Source: CBFFRJ01 sp963530515
Lineage (GTDB): Bacteria > Pseudomonadota > Gammaproteobacteria > Enterobacterales > Enterobacteriaceae
Direction of reading: 5' to 3'
DNA: 64,000 nt
Assembly (NCBI GenBank): GCA_963530515.1
Contig: CAUSEC010000006.1
Span: 1 to 64,000 of the forward strand
Positions within the stretch are counted from its first letter, which is position 1, and every line of letters starts with the position of its first letter. A model generated the notes under the pieces. It saw only the letters and a list, made by a program, of their open reading frames with translations, was not told the DNA's origin and made no database searches. Positions 31,926-40,344 of the stretch are shown piece by piece. The translations under genes and the position numbers were made by a program.

Positions 31926-34125
31926 ACTTTCGCAGCAGGCGCAGCGCATTTGCCGTCACCAGCACTGTCGCCCCGGTATCTGCCAGCACCGCCAGCCACA
32001 ATCCCGTCATACCTAAAAGTGTCGTCACCAGGAAAATGGCTTTCAGCCCCAGTGCGAGCGCGATGTTCTGGCGAATATTGGCCTGTGTGGCGCGGGCAAG
32101 CGTAATCATCTGCGCCAGACCACCGAGCCGGTTATGGGTTAAGGCGGCGTCTGCGGTTTCCAGCGCGACGTCGGTGCCGCTGCCCATGGCGATACCGATG
32201 GTTGCGGCTTTCATCGCCGGGGCGTCGTTGATGCCATCGCCCACCATCGCCAGCGGCGCCTGTTGATTCAGGGCAATGACTGCGTTGACCTTATCTTCCG
32301 GCAACAAGCTGGCGCGAAAATCCATGTTCAGCTCACCGGCAATGGTAGCCGCCGCGCGCGGGTTGTCGCCGGTCAGCATCACGCCTTGCACGCCAAGCTC
32401 ACGCAGTGCCGCGATGGCGTCACGCGCGTCCTCACGCAGGGTATCGCGTAGCGCAATCGAACCGATGACCGCATTGTCACGTAACACCACAATCACCGTT
32501 TCACCCTGGTCTTCCTGACGACGGATACCGGACTGCACGGTTTCGTCGAGCTGAGTGTCTGCCAGTTTATCGGGCGCACTCAGACGTATTGTTTCCCCGT
32601 TAACCCGCGCCTCGATGCCCTTGCCGACCAGCGCTCGCTGGCTCTCTGCCTGAGGAAGAGTCAGTTTGCGAGTCTCGGCTTCGCGTAAAATCGCCAGCCC
32701 CAGCGGGTGCGTGGTGCCCTGCTCAACGGCGGCGGCGAGCGTGAGCAGCGTGTTTTCATCCGTACCGGAAAGTGGGTCGATACCCGTCACGTTAGGTTTG
32801 CCCAACGTTAAGGTGCCGGTTTTGTCGAAGGCAATGTGCCGCACGCTGGCCAGTTGCTCCAGCGCCGCACCACCTTTAATCAGCGCACCGTAGCGGGCGG
32901 CGGCCGCAAGCCCGGAGGTAATGGCTGCTGGCGTAGAGATGACCAGCGCGCACGGGCAGCCAATCAGCAACAGCGTCAGGCCTTTATAAATCCAGGGCAG
33001 CCATGCCGCGCTCATGATTAACGGAGGAATGACAGCCACCAGCAGCGCGACCACCATAATGGCCGGGGTGTAAACCCGGCTGAAGCGGTCAATAAACCGT
33101 TCGATGGGCGCGCGGCGCTCTTCGGCTTCTTCTATCAGCGTCAAAATTCGGTCAATGGCGTTTTCGCCGGGTCGGGAGACCACTTCAAGCGTGACCAGCC
33201 GGTCAACGCTGGTGGCGCCCGCCGGAACGCTGTCGCCGCTGGTATGTTCCACGGGCAGAGATTCCCCGGTTAATGCGCTCTCATCAAAGCTGGCGAACGG
33301 GGAGAGTAATTTGCCATCCGCCGGTAAGCGCCCCCCCGCTGGCACTTCAATCACATCACCGGGACGCAGCATCTCGGCCATGACGCTCTCGCGCTCGCCG
33401 TTTACGACGCGGATAGCGGTATCAGGTTTGAGCGCCATTAATGCGCTGACGCCGCGACGGGCGCGACTGGCCGCCCAGCCTTCGAGGCGCTCTCCCACCA
33501 GGAACAGCAGCAGCACCATCGCGGCTTCGGCGGTGGCACCAATGAGCAGAGCACCGATGGCGGCCACGCTCATCAGGGTTTCAATAGCGAACCAGCTTCC
33601 GCTGCGTATTAAGCGCAGTGACTGACGCACGATGGGGAAGAGACCCACCAGGGTGGTGAGGATAAACGCGCCCTGACCAAAAGGGTGATTAACCTGTTCC
33701 AGCAGCCAGCTTGCGCTCATCATGACGATCAACAGGATTAACGGCAGGTTTTCCCGCATGCGAGAAGCGGGTTTTTCTTTCGGCGCGTTTTCGCCTTTCA
33801 GACTGTATCCGGCCTGTTTAACCGCCGCTTCTACCTGCTGGCGGATGTCCTGTGCGGCGATGACGGTCAGTTTTTCCGTGGCGAAGGCGACCTGCACCTG
33901 GTTTACCCCGTCAATCTGCCGAACGGCGTTCTCAACTTTGCGTGCGCAGGCACCGCAGTCCATCCCGGAGACAAACCAGCTGTAGCGTTCACCTTCGCTG
34001 CTTTCAAGGGGCGCGCGCGGTGTTTCGCAGACATTACCGCATTCGCAGGTGGAGGTTTCGGCGACGGCCGGGCGCAGTTTTAGGGTGGCAAACTGGGGCG
34101 TTTTGGAAGTATTGGGGGTCGGCAT
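31924..34125 (-). CDS. zntA: Zn(II)/Cd(II)/Pb(II)-exporting P-type ATPase ZntA
   Basis: The 733-residue P1B ATPase begins with a Cys-rich patch (CECGNVC, residues 27-33) and a heavy-metal domain (GMDCGACARKV, residues 54-64). The ATPase core has the membrane CPC motif (IGCPCALVIST), the phosphorylated Asp in DKTGTLTLGK, the HP nucleotide-site motif (TTHPLGLAI) and GDGINDAPAMK. It pumps divalent soft metals to the periplasm. The upstream ZntR operator shows zinc-induced control. ATG 34125 is preceded by CCGGAGG. Confidence 0.97.
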   Translation of the reverse strand: MPTPNTSKTPQFATLKLRPAVAETSTCECGNVCETPRAPLESSEGERYSWFVSGMDCGACARKVENAVRQIDGVNQVQVAFATEKLTVIAAQDIRQQVEAAVKQAGYSLKGENAPKEKPASRMRENLPLILLIVMMSASWLLEQVNHPFGQGAFILTTLVGLFPIVRQSLRLIRSGSWFAIETLMSVAAIGALLIGATAEAAMVLLLFLVGERLEGWAASRARRGVSALMALKPDTAIRVVNGERESVMAEMLRPGDVIEVPAGGRLPADGKLLSPFASFDESALTGESLPVEHTSGDSVPAGATSVDRLVTLEVVSRPGENAIDRILTLIEEAEERRAPIERFIDRFSRVYTPAIMVVALLVAVIPPLIMSAAWLPWIYKGLTLLLIGCPCALVISTPAAITSGLAAAARYGALIKGGAALEQLASVRHIAFDKTGTLTLGKPNVTGIDPLSGTDENTLLTLAAAVEQGTTHPLGLAILREAETRKLTLPQAESQRALVGKGIEARVNGETIRLSAPDKLADTQLDETVQSGIRRQEDQGETVIVVLRDNAVIGSIALRDTLREDARDAIAALRELGVQGVMLTGDNPRAAATIAGELNMDFRASLLPEDKVNAVIALNQQAPLAMVGDGINDAPAMKAATIGIAMGSGTDVALETADAALTHNRLGGLAQMITLARATQANIRQNIALALGLKAIFLVTTLLGMTGLWLAVLADTGATVLVTANALRLLRK

Positions 34126-34163
34126 CGCATCCTCCGGTGAATGATAATTTTCTCATTAACCGG

Positions 34164-34195
34164 AGGATACACTCTGGAGTCGACTCCAGAGTCAA
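34164..34195 (-). promoter_or_regulatory. zntA promoter with ZntR operator
   Basis: -35 TTGACT and -10 TATCCT are separated by 20 bp, the elongated spacer typical of MerR-family control. A perfect 22-bp dyad (34171-34192, ACTCTGGAGTC and its complement) fills the spacer. Zn-ZntR is known to untwist such a spacer and activate zntA. Confidence 0.95.
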
Positions 34196-34200
34196 GCCTT

Positions 34201-34827
34201 TTAAATGTACAGCGAACGGACAATCAAAAAGTGCCCGGCAAAATAGCAGGCGGCGGAGATCGCGGTGTCCGCGCGGAAGCGGCGGCGATAGTGGCTACCC
34301 AGCCAGACCACATTGCTGATAAGCAACAATGCAGCACCGACAAATGCCGACAGCGCCGGGCTGGTAGGGCGGAAGAACCACAGTTCGCCTGCCAGCCAGA
34401 CCATCACCAGCGTCATGGCGATAAAGGTACACACCGGCATCCGCAGGGTTTCCAGACGCGTCCAGATAATGGCGACCAAAAGTGCGCCAATCACCAGCAG
34501 GACGAGCGGCAGCGGCCAGAAGAACGAGAGCGTCATCTGACTGGCGAAGTAGATGGTGTACAGCAGATGAGCGAGGAAAAACGCGCCGATGGCATACAGC
34601 AGTTGCTGACGCGGCAAAAGGGTGAGGGCGTCGCCAATCAATGAGGCGCAAAGCCCGGCCAGCACAAGGTAGCTGATGGCATCAAACATCGGTGCCTGCC
34701 AGGCGAGCAACAGCAGTAACAGGAGTGTGACGGGTTTAAACACCCAGCGTTGCCAGGTGGGCCCACGGTAGCTGGCGTCGACGTACAGCCAGGCGGAGAA
34801 ACAGACAGCAATAAATGACCAAAGCAT
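34201..34827 (-). CDS. yhhN: Membrane protein YhhN (TMEM86/lysoplasmalogenase family)
   Basis: This 208-residue inner-membrane protein has about eight helices of the YhhN/TMEM86 family. Marked segments are LCASLIGDALTLLP and FFLAHLLYTIYF, which hold the family Asp and His. Eukaryotic TMEM86B is a lysoplasmalogenase; the E. coli protein's activity is not established. It lies directly downstream of the zntA promoter region, on the same strand. yhhM, which separates yhhN and yhhL in E. coli, is missing: only 124 bp without a frame lie between the two. Confidence 0.92.
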   Translation of the reverse strand: MLWSFIAVCFSAWLYVDASYRGPTWQRWVFKPVTLLLLLLLAWQAPMFDAISYLVLAGLCASLIGDALTLLPRQQLLYAIGAFFLAHLLYTIYFASQMTLSFFWPLPLVLLVIGALLVAIIWTRLETLRMPVCTFIAMTLVMVWLAGELWFFRPTSPALSAFVGAALLLISNVVWLGSHYRRRFRADTAISAACYFAGHFLIVRSLYI

Positions 34828-34951
34828 AATAAGTCCCTGAATCCGTTATTGTATCGCGAGCACCATGCCCACGGCTCTTGCCTTGAGTTTAGTGGTCGCG
34901 AGGGGCGAATGACAATGCCACCGAAGACAGGGGAATCTTAAAAACGTGCTT

Positions 34952-35227
34952 TTATTTTTTCGCCTTGAGCTTTTTGAGCCAAATCAGCAGCTCAAAAACG
35001 CCAAACAGGAAGATGCGGAATTCTTCCAGACGGGTCATCTGCGGGCCGTCTTTCGGCAGCGTTTTTTTCATCATCGTGGCCTGCAGCGCGTGCATAAACA
35101 CGGTGAAGAACAGGGCGACGTTGACGAAGATATTGAGCGGCTTCGGGAACGGGGAAAACAGGTTCAGCAGTAAAAATGCCCAGACAAAGAGCATCAGCAG
35201 ACGCCCGAGATTAATCAGTATGTTCAT
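34952..35227 (-). CDS. yhhL: DUF1145 membrane protein YhhL
   Basis: This 91-residue protein has two or three hydrophobic segments and belongs to DUF1145 (E. coli YhhL). The loop holds MMKKTLPKDGPQMTRLEEFR. Its function is unknown. Its start overlaps the end of rsmD by 17 bp, so it is probably translated from the same mRNA. Confidence 0.92.
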   Translation of the reverse strand: MNILINLGRLLMLFVWAFLLLNLFSPFPKPLNIFVNVALFFTVFMHALQATMMKKTLPKDGPQMTRLEEFRIFLFGVFELLIWLKKLKAKK

Positions 35228-35834
35228 CTTTCACTCCTTGTGAATCACGCAGATACAAGCGGTAGGCCACCTGACCGGCGACTTTTTCCCGATGCAAACT
35301 CCAGCTTGCCGGGACGGGCGGGAGACCATTCTCCACTTCACTCTCTACATAGATTAGCGCGTCATCCGCCAGCCAGCCGTTGTTTTCCAGAAGCGTTAAG
35401 GTCTCTTCGAGCATGCCTTTACGAAACGGCGGGTCGACGAAGACGATGTTGTGCGGCGTGCCGGATTGCGCAAGAAATGCCAGCGAGTTGCCGGTGACCA
35501 CCTTGCCGTTACTGGCTTTCAGGGTCGCCAGGTTTTGCTGCAACTGCTGGGCGACACCGCGCTCCATTTCGAGCAGGGTGGCGCTCGCGGCATAGCGAGA
35601 CAGGGCTTCTAAGCCCAGTGCGCCGCTACCGGCAAAGCAGTCGAGGCAATGGGCATCCACCATGGAGGGGGCCAGCCAGTTGAATAAGGTTTCGCGCACA
35701 CGGTCCGTGGTAGGGCGCAGGCCGGGGCTGTCTGGTACGGGGAGTTTACGTCCGCGCCATTGTCCGCCAATGATGCGGATCTGGCCGGTGGCGGCCCGAG
35801 TGGGTTTCTTCATGGTCATCGCTTTGCTCATCAT
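35211..35834 (-). CDS. rsmD: 16S rRNA (guanine-966-N2) methyltransferase RsmD
   Basis: The 207-residue enzyme methylates G966 of 16S rRNA in the 30S subunit using S-adenosylmethionine. It shows the SAM site DCFAGSGALGLEALSR and the N6/N2-MTase motif VFVDPPF. ATG 35834 follows GCAGG and is used here. The E. coli protein begins at the equivalent of MKKPTRAATG (ATG 35813), which lacks a ribosome binding site here. It is divergent from ftsY, as in E. coli. Confidence 0.95.
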   Translation of the reverse strand: MMSKAMTMKKPTRAATGQIRIIGGQWRGRKLPVPDSPGLRPTTDRVRETLFNWLAPSMVDAHCLDCFAGSGALGLEALSRYAASATLLEMERGVAQQLQQNLATLKASNGKVVTGNSLAFLAQSGTPHNIVFVDPPFRKGMLEETLTLLENNGWLADDALIYVESEVENGLPPVPASWSLHREKVAGQVAYRLYLRDSQGVKDEHTD

Positions 35835-36001
35835 TTCGGCCTGCTATTCTAGCGGCGTGTTGCACGCCGCGAAACCTTAATCCGCAGGCGGTGAAGCGTG
35901 TTAAGGAAAGTGATAGACTATTTAACTAATTAAAATTTTTTCGCCCCTGCTACGGCGTTGTGGGCGTGTGCCATAAATTAACCGCGGGAGTATGGTCGCA
36001 A

Positions 36002-37438
36002 ATGGCGGATGAAAAAAAACGTGGCTTTTTCTCCTGGCTCGGCTTTGGCCAAAAAGATCACGCAAAAGAAGAAGTAAAAGAAGACGTTAAAGAAGACGTC
36101 GCCGAACAAGAAGCGGAACAGCCTGGCGAAACAGAACAACCGCATACCGCGCAAGAGAGTGAAGTCTTCGCGCAAGATGTGGTTGAGGTAACGGAACAGC
36201 TGGCTGAGCGTGAAGAAGCTCCAACGGTGGTGGTGGCTTCAGAGCCTGCCGTTGTTGAACACGAAGAGCTGCCGCTGCCGGAAGAGGTGAGTGAGCCAAC
36301 TGCCGACGAAGAAGAGTGGCAGCCGGAGCAGGATGCCGTTGAGGAAGAAGACGCGCCGCTTAGCGATGAAGAACTGGAAGCCCAGGCCCTGGCCGCCGTA
36401 GCCGCTGAAGAAGCGCTGGTGGTGGTGCCGGTTGAAGAATCGGTTGAAGAGCCTGTCGAGGAATCTGTTGCACAAGAAACCGTTGAAGAAACGGTGGTTG
36501 AGCAGGAAAAACCGACCAAAGAAGGCTTCTTCGCCCGTCTTAAACGCAGCCTACTCAAAACCAAAGAAAACCTCGGTTCCGGATTTATCAGTCTGTTCCG
36601 CGGCAAGAAAATCGATGATGATCTCTTTGAAGAGCTGGAAGAGCAGCTGCTGATTGCCGATGTGGGTGTAGAAACGACCCGCAAAATCATCGCGAGTCTG
36701 ACAGAAGGCGCTTCGCGTAAGCAGCTGCGTGACGCCGAAGCACTCTATGGTTTGCTGAAAGAAGAGATGGGTGACATTCTTGCCAAAGTGGATGAACCGC
36801 TGAATGTTGAAGGCAAGTCTCCCTTTGTTATTCTGATGGTTGGCGTCAACGGCGTGGGTAAAACCACCACCATCGGTAAACTGGCGCGCCAGTTTGAGCA
36901 GCAGGGCAAGTCGGTGATGTTGGCTGCCGGGGATACCTTCCGTGCCGCGGCTGTTGAGCAGTTACAGGTGTGGGGCCAGCGTAACAACATTCCGGTCATT
37001 GCTCAGCATACCGGTGCGGATTCCGCCTCGGTGATTTTTGACGCCATCCAGGCGGCGAAAGCGCGCAATGTGGATGTGTTAATTGCCGATACCGCAGGGC
37101 GTTTGCAGAACAAATCGCACCTGATGGAAGAATTGAAGAAAATCGTCCGTGTGATGAAAAAGCTGGACGAAGATGCGCCGCATGAAATCATGCTGACCAT
37201 TGATGCCAGCACCGGGCAGAATGCGGTAAGCCAGGCCAAACTGTTCCATGAAGCTGTTGGCCTGACCGGGATCACGCTGACCAAGCTGGATGGTACCGCC
37301 AAAGGGGGTGTCATCTTCTCGGTGGCCGATCAATTTAGCATTCCTATCCGTTACATCGGGGTCGGCGAACGAATTGAAGACCTGCGTCCGTTTAACGCGG
37401 GCGATTTTATAGAGGCACTTTTTGCCCGAGAGGACTAA
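36002..37438 (+). CDS. ftsY: Signal recognition particle receptor FtsY
   Basis: This 478-residue GTPase docks SRP-ribosome complexes at the membrane. It starts MADEKKRGFFSWLGFGQK, a lipid-binding amphipathic segment. An acidic A domain rich in Glu-Val repeats (about 20-180) and the NG domain follow. The G motifs are GVNGVGKTTTIGKLA, DTFRAAAVEQL, DTAGR and TKLDGTAKGG. ATG 36002 matches the E. coli start; the frame upstream to 35960 is not conserved. ftsE follows after two bases, giving ftsYEX. Confidence 0.97.
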   Translation: MADEKKRGFFSWLGFGQKDHAKEEVKEDVKEDVAEQEAEQPGETEQPHTAQESEVFAQDVVEVTEQLAEREEAPTVVVASEPAVVEHEELPLPEEVSEPTADEEEWQPEQDAVEEEDAPLSDEELEAQALAAVAAEEALVVVPVEESVEEPVEESVAQETVEETVVEQEKPTKEGFFARLKRSLLKTKENLGSGFISLFRGKKIDDDLFEELEEQLLIADVGVETTRKIIASLTEGASRKQLRDAEALYGLLKEEMGDILAKVDEPLNVEGKSPFVILMVGVNGVGKTTTIGKLARQFEQQGKSVMLAAGDTFRAAAVEQLQVWGQRNNIPVIAQHTGADSASVIFDAIQAAKARNVDVLIADTAGRLQNKSHLMEELKKIVRVMKKLDEDAPHEIMLTIDASTGQNAVSQAKLFHEAVGLTGITLTKLDGTAKGGVIFSVADQFSIPIRYIGVGERIEDLRPFNAGDFIEALFARED

Positions 37439-37440
37439 CA

Positions 37441-38109
37441 ATGATTCGCTTTGAACACGTCAGCAAAGCCTATCTCGGTGGGAGACAAGCGTTGCAGGGG
37501 GTGACTTTCCACCTGCAACCGGGCGAGATGGCATTTCTGACCGGCCACTCTGGCGCAGGGAAAAGTACCCTGCTGAAGCTTATTTGTGGCATCGAGCGGC
37601 CAAGCGCCGGGAAAATCCTGTTTGGCGGGCATGACATTACTCGCCTGAAAAACCGTGAAGTGCCGTTTTTACGTCGGCAGATCGGCATGATTTTCCAGGA
37701 TCACCATCTGCTGATGGACAGAACCGTGTATGACAACGTGGCGATCCCGTTGATTATTGCCGGTGCCAGCGGGGATGATATCCGCCGTCGCGTCTCTGCG
37801 GCGTTAGATAAAGTGGGCCTGCTCGACAAGGCGAAAAATTTCCCAATTCAGCTTTCCGGCGGGGAGCAACAGCGCGTGGGGATTGCCCGTGCGGTGGTCA
37901 ACAAGCCTGCGGTGCTGCTGGCGGATGAACCGACCGGTAACCTGGACGATGCCCTCTCCGAAGGGATTTTACGTCTGTTTGAGGAGTTCAATCGCGTTGG
38001 GGTGACGGTATTAATGGCAACGCACGACCTGGGGCTCATCTCCCGTCGTTCGTACCGTATGCTGACCCTGAGCGATGGCCATTTGCATGGAGGCCTGGCG
38101 GGTGAATAA
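37441..38109 (+). CDS. ftsE: Cell division ATPase FtsE
   Basis: The 222-residue ABC ATPase has the E. coli length. It shows Walker A (LTGHSGAGKSTLLKL), signature LSGGEQQRVGIARA and Walker B (VLLADEPTGNLDD). With FtsX it activates amidases through EnvC at the septum and links FtsZ to septal peptidoglycan splitting. It starts two bases after the ftsY stop and overlaps ftsX by 8 bp. Confidence 0.97.
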   Translation: MIRFEHVSKAYLGGRQALQGVTFHLQPGEMAFLTGHSGAGKSTLLKLICGIERPSAGKILFGGHDITRLKNREVPFLRRQIGMIFQDHHLLMDRTVYDNVAIPLIIAGASGDDIRRRVSAALDKVGLLDKAKNFPIQLSGGEQQRVGIARAVVNKPAVLLADEPTGNLDDALSEGILRLFEEFNRVGVTVLMATHDLGLISRRSYRMLTLSDGHLHGGLAGE

Positions 38110-39160
38110 GCGCGACGCAATCAATCAAATCCGGCAGTTTGGCAGCAAGTTAGACCGCTTGCGTAAGTCGGCAAGTGGGGCGGGCGACGCGGGTCGCAAC
38201 GCGCCGCGTCGTGGTAAAACGCCGCCCAAGCCGAACTCCCGTAAAACCAATGTGTTTAACGAACAGGTGCGCTATGCCTTCCAGGGCGCAGTGCAGGATC
38301 TCAAAAGCAAACCCTTTGCGACCTTCCTGACGGTCATGGTGATTGCCATTTCCCTGACGTTGCCGAGCGTGTGCTACATGGTCTACAAAAACGTCAACCA
38401 GGCCGCCTCGCAGTACTATCCGTCCCCGCAAATCACCGTCTATTTCGATAAGGCGCTGGATGACGATGCGGCAGCACAGGTGGTTGGGCAGTTGCAGTCA
38501 GAGCAGGGCGTTGAAAAGGTGAATTATCTTTCGCGTGAAGATGCTCTGGGTGAGTTCCGTAACTGGTCCGGCTTTGGCGGTGCGCTGGACATGCTGGAAG
38601 AGAACCCGCTGCCCGCCGTGGCGGTGGTTATCCCGAAGCTGGATTTCCAGAGCACCGACTCGCTGAATACGCTGCGCGATCGCATTACCAAATTGCACGG
38701 TATTGATGAAGTGCGCATGGACGATAGCTGGTTTGCGCGTCTGGCGTCATTGACCGGGCTGGTAGGGCGTGTGTCGGCGATGATCGGCGTACTGATGGTC
38801 GCGGCGGTGTTCCTTGTCATCGGTAACAGTGTGCGCCTGAGTATCTTTTCCCGCCGTGATTCCATCAACGTGCAGAAGCTGATTGGCGCAACGGATGGCT
38901 TTATCCTGCGGCCTTTCCTCTACGGCGGCGCATTGCTGGGCTTTAGTGGTGCCTTTTTGTCACTCATTCTTTCATCGATTCTGGTGATGCGGCTATCAAC
39001 GGCGGTGACCGAGGTGGCGAAGGTCTTCGGCACGCAGTTTGAGCTAAGCGGCCTGTCGTTTGATGAGTGCTTGCTGCTGCTGTTGCTGTGCTCAATGATT
39101 GGTTGGGTGGCCGCCTGGCTTGCCACGGTTCAACATTTACGCCACTTTACTCCACAGTAA
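38102..39160 (+). CDS. ftsX: Cell division membrane protein FtsX
   Basis: This 352-residue inner-membrane partner of FtsE has four helices and a large periplasmic loop (about 95-215) that binds EnvC. It has the same length as E. coli FtsX when started at GTG 38102 (VNKRDAINQIRQFG), which overlaps the ftsE stop by 8 bp. Conserved stretches include VMVIAISLTLPSVCYMVYKN and INVQKLIGATDGFILRPFLY. An ATG at 38075 is in frame but lies inside ftsE and is not conserved. Confidence 0.96.
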   Translation: MNKRDAINQIRQFGSKLDRLRKSASGAGDAGRNAPRRGKTPPKPNSRKTNVFNEQVRYAFQGAVQDLKSKPFATFLTVMVIAISLTLPSVCYMVYKNVNQAASQYYPSPQITVYFDKALDDDAAAQVVGQLQSEQGVEKVNYLSREDALGEFRNWSGFGGALDMLEENPLPAVAVVIPKLDFQSTDSLNTLRDRITKLHGIDEVRMDDSWFARLASLTGLVGRVSAMIGVLMVAAVFLVIGNSVRLSIFSRRDSINVQKLIGATDGFILRPFLYGGALLGFSGAFLSLILSSILVMRLSTAVTEVAKVFGTQFELSGLSFDECLLLLLLCSMIGWVAAWLATVQHLRHFTPQ

Positions 39161-39178
39161 AAAATCTCTGATATACTC

Positions 39179-39213
39179 TTTCCCTGCAATGCAGTATTCC
39201 CGTAGCAGGGAAA
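39179..39213 (+). promoter_or_regulatory. Inverted repeat downstream of ftsX
   Basis: TTTCCCTGC (39179-39187) and GCAGGGAAA (39205-39213) are perfect 9-bp arms with a 17-nt centre. With no T-tract after it, it is more likely an mRNA-stabilising or partial termination hairpin between ftsX and rpoH than a strong terminator. Confidence 0.45.
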
Positions 39214-39280
39214 GCGTATAACTGATATCTCCCTTCCCCTGCCCCGGTTTTTCATGCTTATGTCACATTTTGTGCCTAAT

Positions 39281-39326
39281 TTATTCACAACCCGTCCAGG
39301 AACTTGTGGATAAAATCACTGTCTGA
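39281..39326 (+). promoter_or_regulatory. rpoH promoter region: sigma-E P3 and two DnaA boxes
   Basis: GGAACTT (39299-39305) and TCTGA (39322-39326), 16 bp apart, match a sigma-E promoter and correspond to E. coli rpoH P3. A DnaA box TTATTCACA lies at 39281-39289 and a perfect one (TGTGGATAA, inverted) at 39305-39313 within P3. This is the known arrangement for heat-shock and replication-linked control. Confidence 0.85.
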
Positions 39327-39427
39327 TAAAAGAGTGAATGCTATTCTCGTTGCTCATTAACGCTGGCATGTTTGTTGCCTGATGGGGACAGACCGCCGCC
39401 AGTTGGATGTAAATTGAGAGGATTTGA

Positions 39428-40282
39428 ATGACCAAAGAAATGCAATCTTTAGCTTTAGCCCCTGTTGGTAACCTGGAATCTTATATCCGGGCTGCGAACA
39501 CATGGCCGATGTTAACGGCCGAGGAAGAAAAGGAGCTTGCTGAAAAGCTGCATTACCAGGGCGATCTGGAAGCAGCTAAGACGCTGATCCTGTCTCACCT
39601 GCGCTTTGTTGTTCATGTTGCTCGTAACTATTCGGGCTACGGCCTGCCGCAGGCAGACCTGATTCAGGAAGGTAATATCGGCCTGATGAAAGCCGTCCGT
39701 CGCTTCAACCCGGAAGTGGGTGTGCGTCTGGTCTCTTTCGCCGTGCACTGGATCAAAGCCGAAATTCATGAATACGTGCTGCGTAACTGGCGTATTGTGA
39801 AAGTCGCAACCACCAAAGCACAGCGTAAGCTGTTCTTTAACCTGCGTAAAACCAAGCAGCGTCTGGGCTGGTTCAATCAGGACGAAGTGGAAATGGTGGC
39901 CCGTGAGTTGGGCGTGAGCAGCAAAGACGTGCGTGAAATGGAATCGCGTATGGCGGCTCAGGACATGACCTTTGACATGTCGTCCGATGATGAATCTGAC
40001 AGCCAGCCAATGGCACCGGTGCTCTACCTGCAGGATAAATCATCTAACTTTGCTGACGGCATTGAAGATGATAACTGGGAAGAGCAGGCCGCGAACAAGC
40101 TGACCTATGCAATGGAAGGCCTCGACGAGCGTAGCCAGGATATTATCCGCGCCCGCTGGCTGGACGATGACAATAAGTCCACCCTGCAGGAACTGGCAGA
40201 CCGTTACGGTGTTTCCGCTGAGCGTGTGCGTCAGCTTGAAAAGAACGCCATGAAAAAACTGCGTGCCGCGATTGAAGCGTAA
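39428..40282 (+). CDS. rpoH: RNA polymerase sigma-32 factor RpoH
   Basis: The 284-residue heat-shock sigma factor has the same length as in E. coli. Region 2 (HLRFVVHVARNYSGYGLPQA and the following DLIQEGNIGLMKAV) and the RpoH box (QRKLFFNLRKTKQRLGW, about 130-146) are intact. So is region 4 with its helix-turn-helix (LQELADRYGVSAERVRQLE). Levels are normally set by an mRNA thermosensor around the start codon and by DnaK/FtsH control of the protein. The ATG follows GAGAGGATTTGA. Confidence 0.98.
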   Translation: MTKEMQSLALAPVGNLESYIRAANTWPMLTAEEEKELAEKLHYQGDLEAAKTLILSHLRFVVHVARNYSGYGLPQADLIQEGNIGLMKAVRRFNPEVGVRLVSFAVHWIKAEIHEYVLRNWRIVKVATTKAQRKLFFNLRKTKQRLGWFNQDEVEMVARELGVSSKDVREMESRMAAQDMTFDMSSDDESDSQPMAPVLYLQDKSSNFADGIEDDNWEEQAANKLTYAMEGLDERSQDIIRARWLDDDNKSTLQELADRYGVSAERVRQLEKNAMKKLRAAIEA

Positions 40283-40300
40283 TTAGCGCACTGAAGAATG

Positions 40301-40332
40301 AGCCGGGTAAGCGAAAGCGACCCGGCTTTTTG
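40301..40332 (+). terminator. rpoH terminator
   Basis: AGCCGGGT (40301-40308) pairs with ACCCGGCT (40320-40327), followed by TTTTTGTTTTT. Confidence 0.92.
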
Positions 40333-40344
40333 TTTTTATGCCCC

